A DNA stretch of 64,000 nucleotides from an uncultured Collinsella sp. (GCA_937995345.1 CALKKS010000003.1:1-64000), one strand, 5' to 3'. Shown: positions 8,422 to 17,347, counted from the stretch's first letter. The notes: a model not told the origin generated them from the letters alone. Made by a program: numbers and translations.

Positions 8422-9688
8422 CTTAGAGGTCCTCGCGCCAGAAGGGCATGCTCATGCAGCGCGGGCCGCCGCGGCCGCGGGAGAGCTCGGCGGAGGGCAC
8501 GACGAGAAGGTCCAGGCCCTCCTTGTACAGCACGTCGTTGGTGACGGTGTTGCGGGCGTAGACGCAGATCTTGCCGGGCTCGACGCACAGGGTGTTGGAG
8601 CCGTCGTTCCACTGCTCGCGGGAGGCCGCGATCGGGTCGCCGCCGCCGCAGGGGATCAGCTTGACCTGGTCGACGCCGGTGGCGTCCTCCAGGACGTGCT
8701 CGAGGGTGTCCTCGATCAGGCGGATGTTCACGTCGCCCGGGTTCTTGCCGGCGGTCAGCTCGTAGACGCGCAGGGTGCCCATGATGGCGGGGTGGATCGT
8801 GAACTTATCGACGTCGATCTGGGTGAAGACCGTGTCGAGGTGCATGAAGGCGCGCGAGACCGGGATGTCGAAGGCCAGGATGCGCTCGACCTTGGAGTCG
8901 GAGTTCCAGAAGATGTTCTGGGCCATGACGTCGATGGCCGCGGCCTGGGTGCGCTGGGAGATGCCGACGGCGAGGGTCTTCTCGTTGATGTTCAGCACGT
9001 CGCCGCCCTCGGTGTGGAACTGGCAGTCGCGGCGGAAGTACAGGGAGACGTCCTTGTAGTCGGGGTGGTACTTGAAGACGTACTTGCCGTACAGGGTCTC
9101 GCGGTTGCGGGTGACCGAGTACATGCGGTTGAGGTTGACGCCCTCGCCGACGACCGCGAACGGGTCGCGGGTGAAGTAGAGGTTGGGCATCGGGTCGATG
9201 ATCAGGTCGGACTCGGACTCGGAGTTGACCAGGGAGTCGAGGGTCGTGGACGCCGTGAGGGGCATGTCGATCTCGGCCTTGGTCATGCCGGCCATGGTCT
9301 TCTTGACGAACTCGAGGTTGTCCTCGATGGAGTCCAGCTTCTCGCGGACGATCTGCGGCATGTGCTGGCCGCGGATGCCGGCCTCGGCGATGTACTGGTC
9401 GGTGAACTCGGCGCGGGCGCCGGGGACCTGGTCGAACACCTCGGCGACGAGGTTCTCCAGGTAGAGGACCTCCACGCCCTGGTCCCTCAGGATCTGGGCG
9501 AAGGTGTCGTGCTCCTGCTGTGCGACCTCCAGGAACGGGACGTCGTCGAACAGGAGTCGCTCGAGCTCGTCGGGCGGCAGGTTGAGGAGCTCGTCGCCGG
9601 GACGGTGCAGGCAGACCTTCCTGAGCTTGCCGATCTCGGAAGGCACGTGCAGACCTTTCGTCATGGCCTCCTACCTTTCTTTCGGGCC
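8422..9688. repeat. Direct repeat, arcA copy 1
   Basis: 1267 bp shared with 11510-12776 in the same orientation and covering the whole arcA gene plus its ribosome site. Every reading frame I compared, including both shadow strands, encodes the same protein in the two copies, so nucleotide identity looks complete or nearly so. Similarity drops sharply on both sides. Confidence 0.9.
8423..9664 (-). CDS. arcA: Arginine deiminase, copy 1
   Basis: Hydrolyses arginine to citrulline and ammonia, the first step of the arginine deiminase pathway, giving ATP and acid resistance. 413 residues, normal length. Family motifs: the N-terminal EIGKLRKVCLHRPGDEL, FTRDPFAVVGEGVNLNRM, the catalytic FHTEGGDVL and HLDTVFTQID segments, and the C-terminal nucleophile Cys in GGPRCMSMPFWRED. 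The ribosome site is AAAGGTAGGAGG. Its protein is identical to that encoded at 11511-12752. It heads an arcA-arcB unit, and its promoter region differs from that of copy 2. Confidence 0.97.
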   Translation of the reverse strand: MTKGLHVPSEIGKLRKVCLHRPGDELLNLPPDELERLLFDDVPFLEVAQQEHDTFAQILRDQGVEVLYLENLVAEVFDQVPGARAEFTDQYIAEAGIRGQHMPQIVREKLDSIEDNLEFVKKTMAGMTKAEIDMPLTASTTLDSLVNSESESDLIIDPMPNLYFTRDPFAVVGEGVNLNRMYSVTRNRETLYGKYVFKYHPDYKDVSLYFRRDCQFHTEGGDVLNINEKTLAVGISQRTQAAAIDVMAQNIFWNSDSKVERILAFDIPVSRAFMHLDTVFTQIDVDKFTIHPAIMGTLRVYELTAGKNPGDVNIRLIEDTLEHVLEDATGVDQVKLIPCGGGDPIAASREQWNDGSNTLCVEPGKICVYARNTVTNDVLYKEGLDLLVVPSAELSRGRGGPRCMSMPFWREDL

Positions 9689-10152
9689 CTTGTCAGGGCC
9701 GATTCGTTAGCGCCCCTCCGTGTGAGGCGTTATTGCTGACGACATATTTATATCCAAAATCAGCCCATACTTCCACCTTGCCCCCGAACGGTTTTTTATA
9801 GGGGGTGAACGGCATACACATATACTTCACGCATGGCACACTTTGATTTAATAAAGTTTATTTACGTGCTTAAATGCTTTTTCAAACCAAATAGCAAATG
9901 GAACTTAACTTTATTAAACCACCCTCAAATTGCATATTTCTAATAAAGCTATGAATAGAATTAGCGATTCATACCGCGTCTCAACCATTTTCATTTTTAT
10001 TCAGAAAAAAGTTTGTCCTATTCATTTCTGATAAGCAACCAACCGTTTACCAGACGCTTGATACCGTTCACCGGAAGTTCAGTATAAGGCCCAGCGGATA
10101 CCGTCTCACCTTGACGTCCTATTTGTAACAACTTGACTTCTCGGTATAGAAA
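9665..10152 (-). promoter_or_regulatory. arcA1 promoter and upstream region
   Basis: No gene is seen. On the minus strand a GGATATAAATA block (near 9745-9756) is a likely -10 region. Upstream, GAACGGT (9786-9792, plus-strand sense) and GAACGGC (9807-9813) form a direct repeat 21 bp apart, within blocks also conserved ahead of arcA2. A third related site, ATACCGTTCACC, is at 10061-10072. The stretch 9840-10020 is very AT-rich and contains TATGAAT and ATTCATA arms around 9950-9972. The regulator is unknown. Confidence 0.55.
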
Positions 10153-10188
10153 AACAGACCCGCCCCCCTCATGGGAAACGGGTCTGTT
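10153..10188 (-). terminator. Terminator of the ArcT-like gene
   Basis: AACAGACCCG (10153-10162) pairs with CGGGTCTGTT (10179-10188). Minus-strand reading ends in TTTTTCTATA. It lies downstream of the aminotransferase gene. Confidence 0.85.
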
Positions 10189-10236
10189 ATCGATAATCGT
10201 AGACAGATTTGAGCGGCTTTGAGAGCCGTCGGAATC

Positions 10237-11361
10237 CTAGCGATCAAACTCCGCCAGCGCCTCGCCCAGAAGCCTCAGGCCCTCGCGAAGAACGTCCTCG
10301 CTCGCGCAGTAACCCAGGCGCGCGCCGCAGGGAAGCTCAAAGCGGCTGCCGGGAACCAACAGCACTCCCCTCTCGGCCAGCAGGCGCTTGCAGAACCCCT
10401 CATCGTCCTCGGGAATATCCAGCTGGATAAACGAGGTGGACACGCCCTGCGGCGCCGTCCAGGAAACGCGGTGCTGCGTATCGATCCAAGCCTGCGCGAT
10501 ATCACGGTTGTCAAACACAATCTTACGGTTGCGTTCGAGAATCTTGTCCTTGTGCTCGAGCACATAGGTTGCCAGAGCGTCGTTGAAAACGCCGCCGCAG
10601 ATCATGGTGTAATCGCGATAAGTGCGGATACGGTTGGATACCTCTTCATCTGCCACGACCCAGCCCACGCGGGCCGCAGGCGTCGAATAGGTCTTGGACA
10701 CCGAGTTGGTGACGATGGCCTTCTCGTACACATCGGCCATCGACATAAAGTCCTCGGTGTTCTCAAGCGGCAGGTACACCTCGTCGCACAGCACATAGGC
10801 GCCAACCGAGCGGGCGATCTCGGCAATCTGGCCGAGCGTATCGGCATCGAGCACCGTTCCGATGGGGTTCGATGCGTTGTTGATGCAGATGAGCTTGGTA
10901 TTAGGACGCACCAGACGCTTGAGCTCCTCGATATCGGGCTTCCAGCCGAGCTCCTCGCGAAGCTCCCAGTACTCGACCTCGGCGCCCAGCGTGCGCGGAA
11001 TCTCGTAGAGCGGCGCATAGGTGGGCCACTCGGCAATCACATGGTCGCCGGGCTCGACCACGGCCATGATGGCGTTGAGGTTCGCGCCCGTGCAGCCGTT
11101 GGTCTGCAGGATGTGGTCGGGATTGACCTCGCGGCGATACAGTTTGGCGACCTCGGCCTTAAACTCCGGCGAACCCTCGATCCAGCCGTAGTTCATCTTC
11201 TCGCAGTCCAGGCGCTCGTAGAACGTGGCACCGTCCTGCTCGTCGAGCGCACGTAGCTCGCCCATGGTGAGCGACGAGATCGTCGACTGGGCGATGTCCC
11301 ACGTGGCGCTCTTCTCCCAAACGTTGAGCCATTCCTCAATGCCAATCGTCTTGATGTCCAT
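10237..11361 (-). CDS. ArcT-like PLP-dependent aminotransferase
   Basis: Fold-type I aminotransferase of 374 residues. The PLP lysine sits in TNSVSKTYSTPAARVGW, with NASNPIGTVLD and LCDEVYLPL as cofactor-binding motifs and RLGYCA near the end for carboxylate binding. The start at 11361 has an AGGAG site. It lies between two arcA copies, matching the position of arcT, a putative transaminase gene in arginine deiminase clusters of some lactobacilli. The substrate is not known for that group. By sequence alone it could be any class I/II aminotransferase; the arc role rests on context. Confidence 0.8.
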   Translation of the reverse strand: MDIKTIGIEEWLNVWEKSATWDIAQSTISSLTMGELRALDEQDGATFYERLDCEKMNYGWIEGSPEFKAEVAKLYRREVNPDHILQTNGCTGANLNAIMAVVEPGDHVIAEWPTYAPLYEIPRTLGAEVEYWELREELGWKPDIEELKRLVRPNTKLICINNASNPIGTVLDADTLGQIAEIARSVGAYVLCDEVYLPLENTEDFMSMADVYEKAIVTNSVSKTYSTPAARVGWVVADEEVSNRIRTYRDYTMICGGVFNDALATYVLEHKDKILERNRKIVFDNRDIAQAWIDTQHRVSWTAPQGVSTSFIQLDIPEDDEGFCKRLLAERGVLLVPGSRFELPCGARLGYCASEDVLREGLRLLGEALAEFDR

Positions 11362-11416
11362 GGCCAAGCTCCTTACAAAAGCAGTCATCCAATCGTGTTA
11401 ACGTTCCTCATACAAG

Positions 11417-11450
11417 ATTGGGGCGGTGCGAAAACCCGCACCGCCCCAAT
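11417..11450 (-). terminator. Hairpin after arcA2
   Basis: A perfect 14-bp stem, ATTGGGGCGGTGCG (11417-11430) with its complement (11437-11450), lies downstream of arcA2 and upstream of the aminotransferase. The T-run is poor, so strength as a terminator is uncertain. Confidence 0.6.
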
Positions 11451-11509
11451 GAGAGACATCTAATGGCAGCTAGATGTATGTATTATGACCTGTACGGGCC
11501 CTTGAAGGC

Positions 11510-12776
11510 CTTAGAGGTCCTCGCGCCAGAAGGGCATGCTCATGCAGCGCGGGCCGCCGCGGCCGCGGGAGAGCTCGGCGGAGGGCACGACGAGAAGGTC
11601 CAGGCCCTCCTTGTACAGCACGTCGTTGGTGACGGTGTTGCGGGCGTAGACGCAGATCTTGCCGGGCTCGACGCACAGGGTGTTGGAGCCGTCGTTCCAC
11701 TGCTCGCGGGAGGCCGCGATCGGGTCGCCGCCGCCGCAGGGGATCAGCTTGACCTGGTCGACGCCGGTGGCGTCCTCCAGGACGTGCTCGAGGGTGTCCT
11801 CGATCAGGCGGATGTTCACGTCGCCCGGGTTCTTGCCGGCGGTCAGCTCGTAGACGCGCAGGGTGCCCATGATGGCGGGGTGGATCGTGAACTTATCGAC
11901 GTCGATCTGGGTGAAGACCGTGTCGAGGTGCATGAAGGCGCGCGAGACCGGGATGTCGAAGGCCAGGATGCGCTCGACCTTGGAGTCGGAGTTCCAGAAG
12001 ATGTTCTGGGCCATGACGTCGATGGCCGCGGCCTGGGTGCGCTGGGAGATGCCGACGGCGAGGGTCTTCTCGTTGATGTTCAGCACGTCGCCGCCCTCGG
12101 TGTGGAACTGGCAGTCGCGGCGGAAGTACAGGGAGACGTCCTTGTAGTCGGGGTGGTACTTGAAGACGTACTTGCCGTACAGGGTCTCGCGGTTGCGGGT
12201 GACCGAGTACATGCGGTTGAGGTTGACGCCCTCGCCGACGACCGCGAACGGGTCGCGGGTGAAGTAGAGGTTGGGCATCGGGTCGATGATCAGGTCGGAC
12301 TCGGACTCGGAGTTGACCAGGGAGTCGAGGGTCGTGGACGCCGTGAGGGGCATGTCGATCTCGGCCTTGGTCATGCCGGCCATGGTCTTCTTGACGAACT
12401 CGAGGTTGTCCTCGATGGAGTCCAGCTTCTCGCGGACGATCTGCGGCATGTGCTGGCCGCGGATGCCGGCCTCGGCGATGTACTGGTCGGTGAACTCGGC
12501 GCGGGCGCCGGGGACCTGGTCGAACACCTCGGCGACGAGGTTCTCCAGGTAGAGGACCTCCACGCCCTGGTCCCTCAGGATCTGGGCGAAGGTGTCGTGC
12601 TCCTGCTGTGCGACCTCCAGGAACGGGACGTCGTCGAACAGGAGTCGCTCGAGCTCGTCGGGCGGCAGGTTGAGGAGCTCGTCGCCGGGACGGTGCAGGC
12701 AGACCTTCCTGAGCTTGCCGATCTCGGAAGGCACGTGCAGACCTTTCGTCATGGCCTCCTACCTTTCTTTCGGGCC
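11510..12776. repeat. Direct repeat, arcA copy 2
   Basis: Second copy of the 1267-bp repeat described at 8422-9688, offset by 3088 bp. The right-hand limit falls in the 5' leader just beyond TTCGGGCC; beyond that only promoter-like blocks remain alignable. Confidence 0.9.
11511..12752 (-). CDS. arcA: Arginine deiminase, copy 2
   Basis: Encodes the same 413-residue arginine deiminase as the gene at 8423-9664, with the same motifs and ribosome site. It is followed by a strong hairpin and then the ArcT-like gene, so it may be transcribed alone or with that gene. Coding identity against diverged promoter flanks implies recent duplication with selection on the flanks or, more likely, gene conversion. 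Two promoters on one enzyme would allow different expression of the first pathway step. Confidence 0.97.
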   Translation of the reverse strand: MTKGLHVPSEIGKLRKVCLHRPGDELLNLPPDELERLLFDDVPFLEVAQQEHDTFAQILRDQGVEVLYLENLVAEVFDQVPGARAEFTDQYIAEAGIRGQHMPQIVREKLDSIEDNLEFVKKTMAGMTKAEIDMPLTASTTLDSLVNSESESDLIIDPMPNLYFTRDPFAVVGEGVNLNRMYSVTRNRETLYGKYVFKYHPDYKDVSLYFRRDCQFHTEGGDVLNINEKTLAVGISQRTQAAAIDVMAQNIFWNSDSKVERILAFDIPVSRAFMHLDTVFTQIDVDKFTIHPAIMGTLRVYELTAGKNPGDVNIRLIEDTLEHVLEDATGVDQVKLIPCGGGDPIAASREQWNDGSNTLCVEPGKICVYARNTVTNDVLYKEGLDLLVVPSAELSRGRGGPRCMSMPFWREDL

Positions 12777-13304
12777 TTACTGGCCGAATGTATCAGCGCC
12801 CCTCCATATGGGACGCTGCTTGCTGACAGCTCTAGTTATATCCAAAAACCACTCGCAATTCCACCTCGCCCCCGAACGGTCAGCAAAGTGCGATGAACGG
12901 TATATCGCATATGATTCCCCCATGATGCACTTCGGTTCTCTAAAGCAAGTTTTCAAAGGTAATCGTTCTTTTTTCTAAGGAATTAAGCCAGTTTGCACAA
13001 ATATTTTCATGTTCAGGAATTGCATAGCTAAAACTGTTTTCTGCATATATATGTTGTTTGTCCATGATTCAATTTGGATTCGATTATATTCAGCTCGCAA
13101 TCATTCTTATTCATATATCCTCACCAGTTGAGTATGGATATAGATTGTTTTCAAAGCAATTCGGGTAGTTTGTTGCATGCCTTGGCAGCGTAAGAAGTAG
13201 GTAAAGATACCGTTCGCACAATACGTCCGTGCCGCAAGTCGACTAAATTGAGACAATAGTGAATAGTGTTAGGCTACCGTCCCCTGCGGGGACTGAACGG
13301 ACAG
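12753..13304. promoter_or_regulatory. Divergent arcA2 / ppk regulatory region
   Basis: About 550 bp without a gene. On the arcA2 side (minus strand) a GGATATAAC block is the likely -10, and GAACGGT occurs twice, at 12874-12880 and 12895-12901, again 21 bp apart. A single ATACCGTTC lies at 13207-13215. On the plus strand TTGAGA with TAGGCT 16 bases later (about 13248-13275) is a possible ppk promoter. A GTCCCCTGCGGGGAC palindrome follows just before the ppk start. Confidence 0.5.
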
Positions 13305-15845
13305 ATGCATATGCCGAGCAAAATCGAAAAAAAGCAAGCCGCCGCAAAGCTGCGCAAGCCGCCGCGCGACTTCTCGTACACGCAGAACCGAGAGCTCAGC
13401 TGGCTACGCTTTGACAACCGTGTGCTCGACGAGGCTTTTGATGAGTCCGTGCCGCTGTTCGAGCGCCTTAAGTTCGTCTCGATCTTCGAGTCAAACCTCG
13501 ATGAGTTCCTCATGGTGCGCGTGGGTGGCCTGTCCGACCTTGCCGAACTCAAAAAGCAGCCTGTCGACAACAAGAGCAATATGACCGCCTCCGAACAGGT
13601 CGATGCTGTCATGGCAGAGCTGCCCGGGCTCCTTACCCGTTGGGAGTCCATCTTTAAGAACATCGAGGGCAAGCTCGACGCCCTGGGCGTTCACCGCGCG
13701 CGTGTCGATTCGCTTACGCCCGAGGAGCGCACCTTTGTCACCCGTTACTTCCAGGCCTACGTGTCGCCGGTCATCTCACCGCTGGTGATCGACCCGCGCC
13801 ACCCCTTCCCTAACCTGCGCAACGGTGCACTCTACCTGGCCTGCGGTCTGGACGGCGTCACCGACGAAGAAAGTCTGCTGGGCCTGATCGAGATTCCTGC
13901 CTCGATGAACCGCGTGGTCGAGATCCCCTCACCCACCGGCACCTACTCCTACATTCTGCTCGAGGACGTCATCCTTGCCTGTCTGGACAGCTGCTTTGGC
14001 TCCTATAAGCCGCTCGACCGCGCGCTCATCCGCGTCACCCGCAACGCCGACATCGATCCGGACGGCGAGGGCGTCGAGGAGGAAGAGGACTACCGCCAGC
14101 ATATGAAGCGCATCCTCAAGAAGCGCCTGCGCCTGCAGCCGGTAGTGCTCGCCGTCTCGGGCTCACTCGAAAAAGCAACGCTCAAGACTATCCGCAAGGC
14201 GCTCGAGCTCTCGCGTCGCTCGGTCTTTACCTGCGATATCCCGCTCAGCTTGGGCTATGTCTTTGGCATTGAGGGCAAGATTCCCGAGCACCTGCGCAAC
14301 GAGCTGCTCTTTACGCCGTTTAAGCCGCAGCCCAACCCCACCATCGATATGACCCGCTCCATCCGCGAGCAGGTACTTCAGCACGACAAGCTGCTCTTTT
14401 ATCCCTATGAGGCCATGAACCCCTTCCTGGATCTGGTGCACGAGGCCGCCTACGACCCCGAGTGTATCTCACTGCGCATCACGCTCTACCGCGTGGCCAA
14501 GCAGAGCCGCCTGTGCGAGTCGCTGATCGATGCCGCCGAGAACGGCAAAGAGGTCACGGTGCTCATGGAGCTCCGCGCCCGCTTCGACGAGCAGAACAAC
14601 ATCGAGTGGGCCGAGCGTCTGGAAGAGGCAGGCTGCACCGTTATCTACGGCTCCGAAGGCTTTAAGTGCCACTCCAAGATCTGCCAGCTCACCTATCGCG
14701 AGGGCATGGCGCTTACACGCCTGACGCTGTTGGGCACCGGCAACTTTAACGAGAAGACGGCCAAGCTCTACAGCGACTTTATGCTCATGACCGCCCATCC
14801 CGGCATCGGCGAGGACGCCAACTTGTTCTTCCGCAACCTGTCGCTGGGCAACCTGCGCGGCGATTACCGCTTCCTGGGCGTGGCGCCCGTGGGCCTGAAG
14901 CCGCTCATCATGCGCGGCCTGGATCGCGAGATCCAGCGCGCCCTCGCTGGCGAGCCCGCCCGTGTGTTCTTTAAGCTCAACTCACTCACCGACCGCGAGG
15001 TCATCGACAAGATTGCCGAGGCATCGTGCGCAGGAGTCCGCGTTGACATGATCATCCGCGGCATCTCGTGCCTCAAGCCGGGCGTTCCGGGCAAGACCGA
15101 GAACGTACATGTCCGTTCTATCGTCGGACGCTTTTTGGAGCATGCGCGCGTTTACGCCTTTGGCGTGGACTCGGACATGATCTATCTGAGCTCGGCCGAC
15201 ATGATGACGCGCAACACCGAGCACCGCGTGGAGATCGCCTTCCCTGTGCTCGACCCCACCTGCCGCGCCCTGGTGCACGAGTACATGGGTATGCAGTTGC
15301 GCGACAACGTGAAGGCCCGCAGCCTCACGAGCGACGGCACCTGGGTCCCCGTGGAGCGCGCAGAGGGTGAGAAACCCTTCAACTCGCAGGAAGCCCTGCT
15401 GGAGCGCGCCTATCGCAACGCCGAGGCCGCCGCGCAGCAGCGCGCACAGGAGAAGGAATGTGTGGCCGAGAAGGCTATTCAGGCCGAGGTTGAACATAGG
15501 GCAGTTGCCAAACCGGAAGCGGTTGCCGCTCCCCCGGCGAATGAACCCGAGGCTGCCGCAGAGCCCGCCGTGGAGAAAGCGCCCGAGCCCGCCCCTGCTC
15601 CTAAGTCGCAGCCGGCAACACCCGAGGTTCAAAAGGTCCAGGCGACCGTCATTGAGCCCGAGCCTGCACCTGCACCTCAGCCCGAGCCGCAGATCACCAA
15701 GCCCGCGTCCGAGACGAGCGCCCGTCGCGATAAGCCCGCCGGCAAGTCCAAGGCCATCGAGCGCCATCGCCCCGGTCGCGTGCGCATGGGCCTGGGCTTG
15801 ATCGGCCTGGGTCTTAAGACGCTCATTACCGGCAAGACGAAATAG
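13305..15845 (+). CDS. ppk: Polyphosphate kinase 1 with extended C-terminal tail
   Basis: Polymerises the gamma-phosphate of ATP into inorganic polyphosphate. PPK1 domains run in order: N-terminal (YTQNRELSWLRFDNRVLDEA), head (FESNLDEFLMVRVGGL), then the two phospholipase D-like catalytic domains with the phospho-acceptor His in CHSKICQLTYREG and a second His in SIVGRFLEHARVYAFG. Catalytic homology ends near residue 690; about 150 more residues are Ala/Pro/Glu-rich and close with a basic-hydrophobic helix, RVRMGLGLIGLGLKTLITGK. Ordinary PPK1 is 690-740 residues. The start is uncertain: ATG 13305, ATG 13311 or an upstream start at 13266, none with a strong ribosome site. Confidence 0.95.
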   Translation: MHMPSKIEKKQAAAKLRKPPRDFSYTQNRELSWLRFDNRVLDEAFDESVPLFERLKFVSIFESNLDEFLMVRVGGLSDLAELKKQPVDNKSNMTASEQVDAVMAELPGLLTRWESIFKNIEGKLDALGVHRARVDSLTPEERTFVTRYFQAYVSPVISPLVIDPRHPFPNLRNGALYLACGLDGVTDEESLLGLIEIPASMNRVVEIPSPTGTYSYILLEDVILACLDSCFGSYKPLDRALIRVTRNADIDPDGEGVEEEEDYRQHMKRILKKRLRLQPVVLAVSGSLEKATLKTIRKALELSRRSVFTCDIPLSLGYVFGIEGKIPEHLRNELLFTPFKPQPNPTIDMTRSIREQVLQHDKLLFYPYEAMNPFLDLVHEAAYDPECISLRITLYRVAKQSRLCESLIDAAENGKEVTVLMELRARFDEQNNIEWAERLEEAGCTVIYGSEGFKCHSKICQLTYREGMALTRLTLLGTGNFNEKTAKLYSDFMLMTAHPGIGEDANLFFRNLSLGNLRGDYRFLGVAPVGLKPLIMRGLDREIQRALAGEPARVFFKLNSLTDREVIDKIAEASCAGVRVDMIIRGISCLKPGVPGKTENVHVRSIVGRFLEHARVYAFGVDSDMIYLSSADMMTRNTEHRVEIAFPVLDPTCRALVHEYMGMQLRDNVKARSLTSDGTWVPVERAEGEKPFNSQEALLERAYRNAEAAAQQRAQEKECVAEKAIQAEVEHRAVAKPEAVAAPPANEPEAAAEPAVEKAPEPAPAPKSQPATPEVQKVQATVIEPEPAPAPQPEPQITKPASETSARRDKPAGKSKAIERHRPGRVRMGLGLIGLGLKTLITGKTK

Positions 15846-15870
15846 CCGTTTGTAGAAGCGGTTTGTAGAA

Positions 15871-15908
15871 GCACCCCGCATTTGAGGAAAGCCTCAGATG
15901 CGGGGCGC
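15871..15908 (+). terminator. Terminator of ppk
   Basis: CCCCGCATTTGAGG pairs with CCTCAGATGCGGGG, followed by CGCTTTTCC on the plus strand. It is located 30 bases after the ppk stop. Confidence 0.85.
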
Positions 15909-15958
15909 TTTTCCCTGCTACCATGGTGCGGACAACAACGCGAATGACAGGCAGGGAT

Positions 15959-17272
15959 ATGAAGCTCACTATAGAATCGATGACCTACGGCGCCGACGGG
16001 CTGGCGCACGCCGACAACGGCAAGGCCGTCTTTGTGCAGGGCGCCGTGGCAGGCGACACCGTCGAGGCCGAGGTCGTACAGGACGGCAAGTCGTTCATGC
16101 GCGCCCGCACCACCGAGGTTCTGGAGCCAAGCCCCGATCGCATCCAGCCCCCCTGCCCCTTCGTTGGCATCTGCGGCGGCTGCTCGTGGGGCAATCTCTC
16201 ACGCACGGCACAGCTCGCCGCCAAGGAGCAAAACCTGCGCTCCGCGCTCGAGCGCATCGGCAAGTTCGCTCCTGAGCAGGTCGATGAGTTGGTACAGCCC
16301 ATCCGCCACACCAAGGACGACTGGGGCTACCGCAATAAAATCGAGCTCGAACCGACCGTCGTCAACGGTCGCGTGCGCCTTGGCATGCACGGTGTCGACC
16401 CCAGCAAAATCGTGACCGTCGATGCGTGCCCGCTGTTCGATAAACGTTTCCCGAAGGCGCTCAAATCGGTCGTCGGCGCGCTCAACTATCTAAGCGGCAG
16501 CCATGACCTGGGCCTCGAACGCGTGGGCATTCGCGCATCGCGCCGCACCAAGGCACTCGAGGTCGCACTCTGGACGCCCACAGGCTCTTTTCCGCGCTCG
16601 CAGGTCTCCCGCGTGCTGGCGGACGCCGCTCATCCCACGAGCATCGTGCGTGTGATGAGCAAGGGCGAAAAGAAGGCCCGCCGTGTCTCCAAAGTCGAGA
16701 TGCTCGCCGGCGAGGGCTCGTGGACCGAGAATATCGCCGAAGACCAGATGCGCTTATCTGCCCCGTCGTTTTTCCAGGTCAATACCAAGGGCGCCGAGAT
16801 TTTGATTGAGCTCGTTATGAACGCCCTCGACCCGCAGGAAGATGAGCTGGCCGTGGACCTGTACTGCGGTGCCGGCACCTTTACCCTGCCGCTCGCCCGC
16901 CGCTGCGACTTTGTTGCCGCCGTCGAGGCCTATGGCCCGGCCGTGCGCGATCTGCGTCGCAACCTGGAGATCAACAAGCTCGATAACGTCGATGTCATCG
17001 GCGGCGACGCGGTGCGCGAGTTCCCCGATCAGGACGCCGATGTCCTGGTAGTCGATCCGCCGCGCGCAGGATTGGCGCCCGAGGCGATAGACCTCATCGC
17101 GAGCACGAGCGCCCGCGATGTCGCCTACGTGAGCTGCGATCCGGCAACTTTGGCCCGCGACCTCAAACGCTTTGTCGAGGAGGGCACCTTCTCCCCCGTC
17201 AAGATCACGCCGGTCGACCTATTCCCGCAAACCTTCCACTGCGAAACCGTCGTCCACCTCAAGCGCAACTAA
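15959..17272 (+). CDS. rlmD: 23S rRNA m5U methyltransferase, RlmD/RumA type
   Basis: SAM-dependent uracil-C5 methyltransferase of 437 residues, probably acting on 23S rRNA. An N-terminal TRAM domain (about 1-55) is followed by an iron-sulfur motif, CPFVGICGGC, with a fourth Cys in VDACPLFDKRF. The SAM site is DLYCGAGTFTLPLA, the DPPRAGLAPEA motif follows, and the catalytic Cys sits in YVSCDPATLARDL. The start at 15959 has GGCAGGGAT just upstream; earlier in-frame starts exist. The TrmA/RlmC/RlmD subgroup cannot be separated by eye, so the exact target base is inferred. Confidence 0.9.
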   Translation: MKLTIESMTYGADGLAHADNGKAVFVQGAVAGDTVEAEVVQDGKSFMRARTTEVLEPSPDRIQPPCPFVGICGGCSWGNLSRTAQLAAKEQNLRSALERIGKFAPEQVDELVQPIRHTKDDWGYRNKIELEPTVVNGRVRLGMHGVDPSKIVTVDACPLFDKRFPKALKSVVGALNYLSGSHDLGLERVGIRASRRTKALEVALWTPTGSFPRSQVSRVLADAAHPTSIVRVMSKGEKKARRVSKVEMLAGEGSWTENIAEDQMRLSAPSFFQVNTKGAEILIELVMNALDPQEDELAVDLYCGAGTFTLPLARRCDFVAAVEAYGPAVRDLRRNLEINKLDNVDVIGGDAVREFPDQDADVLVVDPPRAGLAPEAIDLIASTSARDVAYVSCDPATLARDLKRFVEEGTFSPVKITPVDLFPQTFHCETVVHLKRN

Positions 17273-17288
17273 ACTAATCTGTTTTAGG

Positions 17289-17340
17289 GGCCGGGGGTTC
17301 AGCAATCATCGAGTGGTGAATGATTGCTGAACCCCCGGCC
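17289..17340. terminator. Bidirectional terminator between convergent genes
   Basis: A perfect 21-bp inverted repeat (17289-17309 with 17320-17340) has a 10-nt loop. It sits between the stops of the methyltransferase (17272) and the zinc-ribbon gene (17348). Confidence 0.85.
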
Positions 17341-17347
17341 TATTTCA

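Noticed and set aside
7316..9739. 807-codon open frame on the plus strand, and the matching 492-codon frame at 11418-12896
   Set aside because: These are antisense shadows of arcB and arcA. High third-position GC removes stop codons from the opposite strand, and the product is a Val/Leu/Asp-rich string with no fold resemblance.
10237..11361. MalY/PatB-type cystathionine beta-lyase as the function of the aminotransferase
   Set aside because: The PLP region and overall pattern suit a general class I/II aminotransferase as well, and the arc context favours ArcT; no sulfur gene is nearby.
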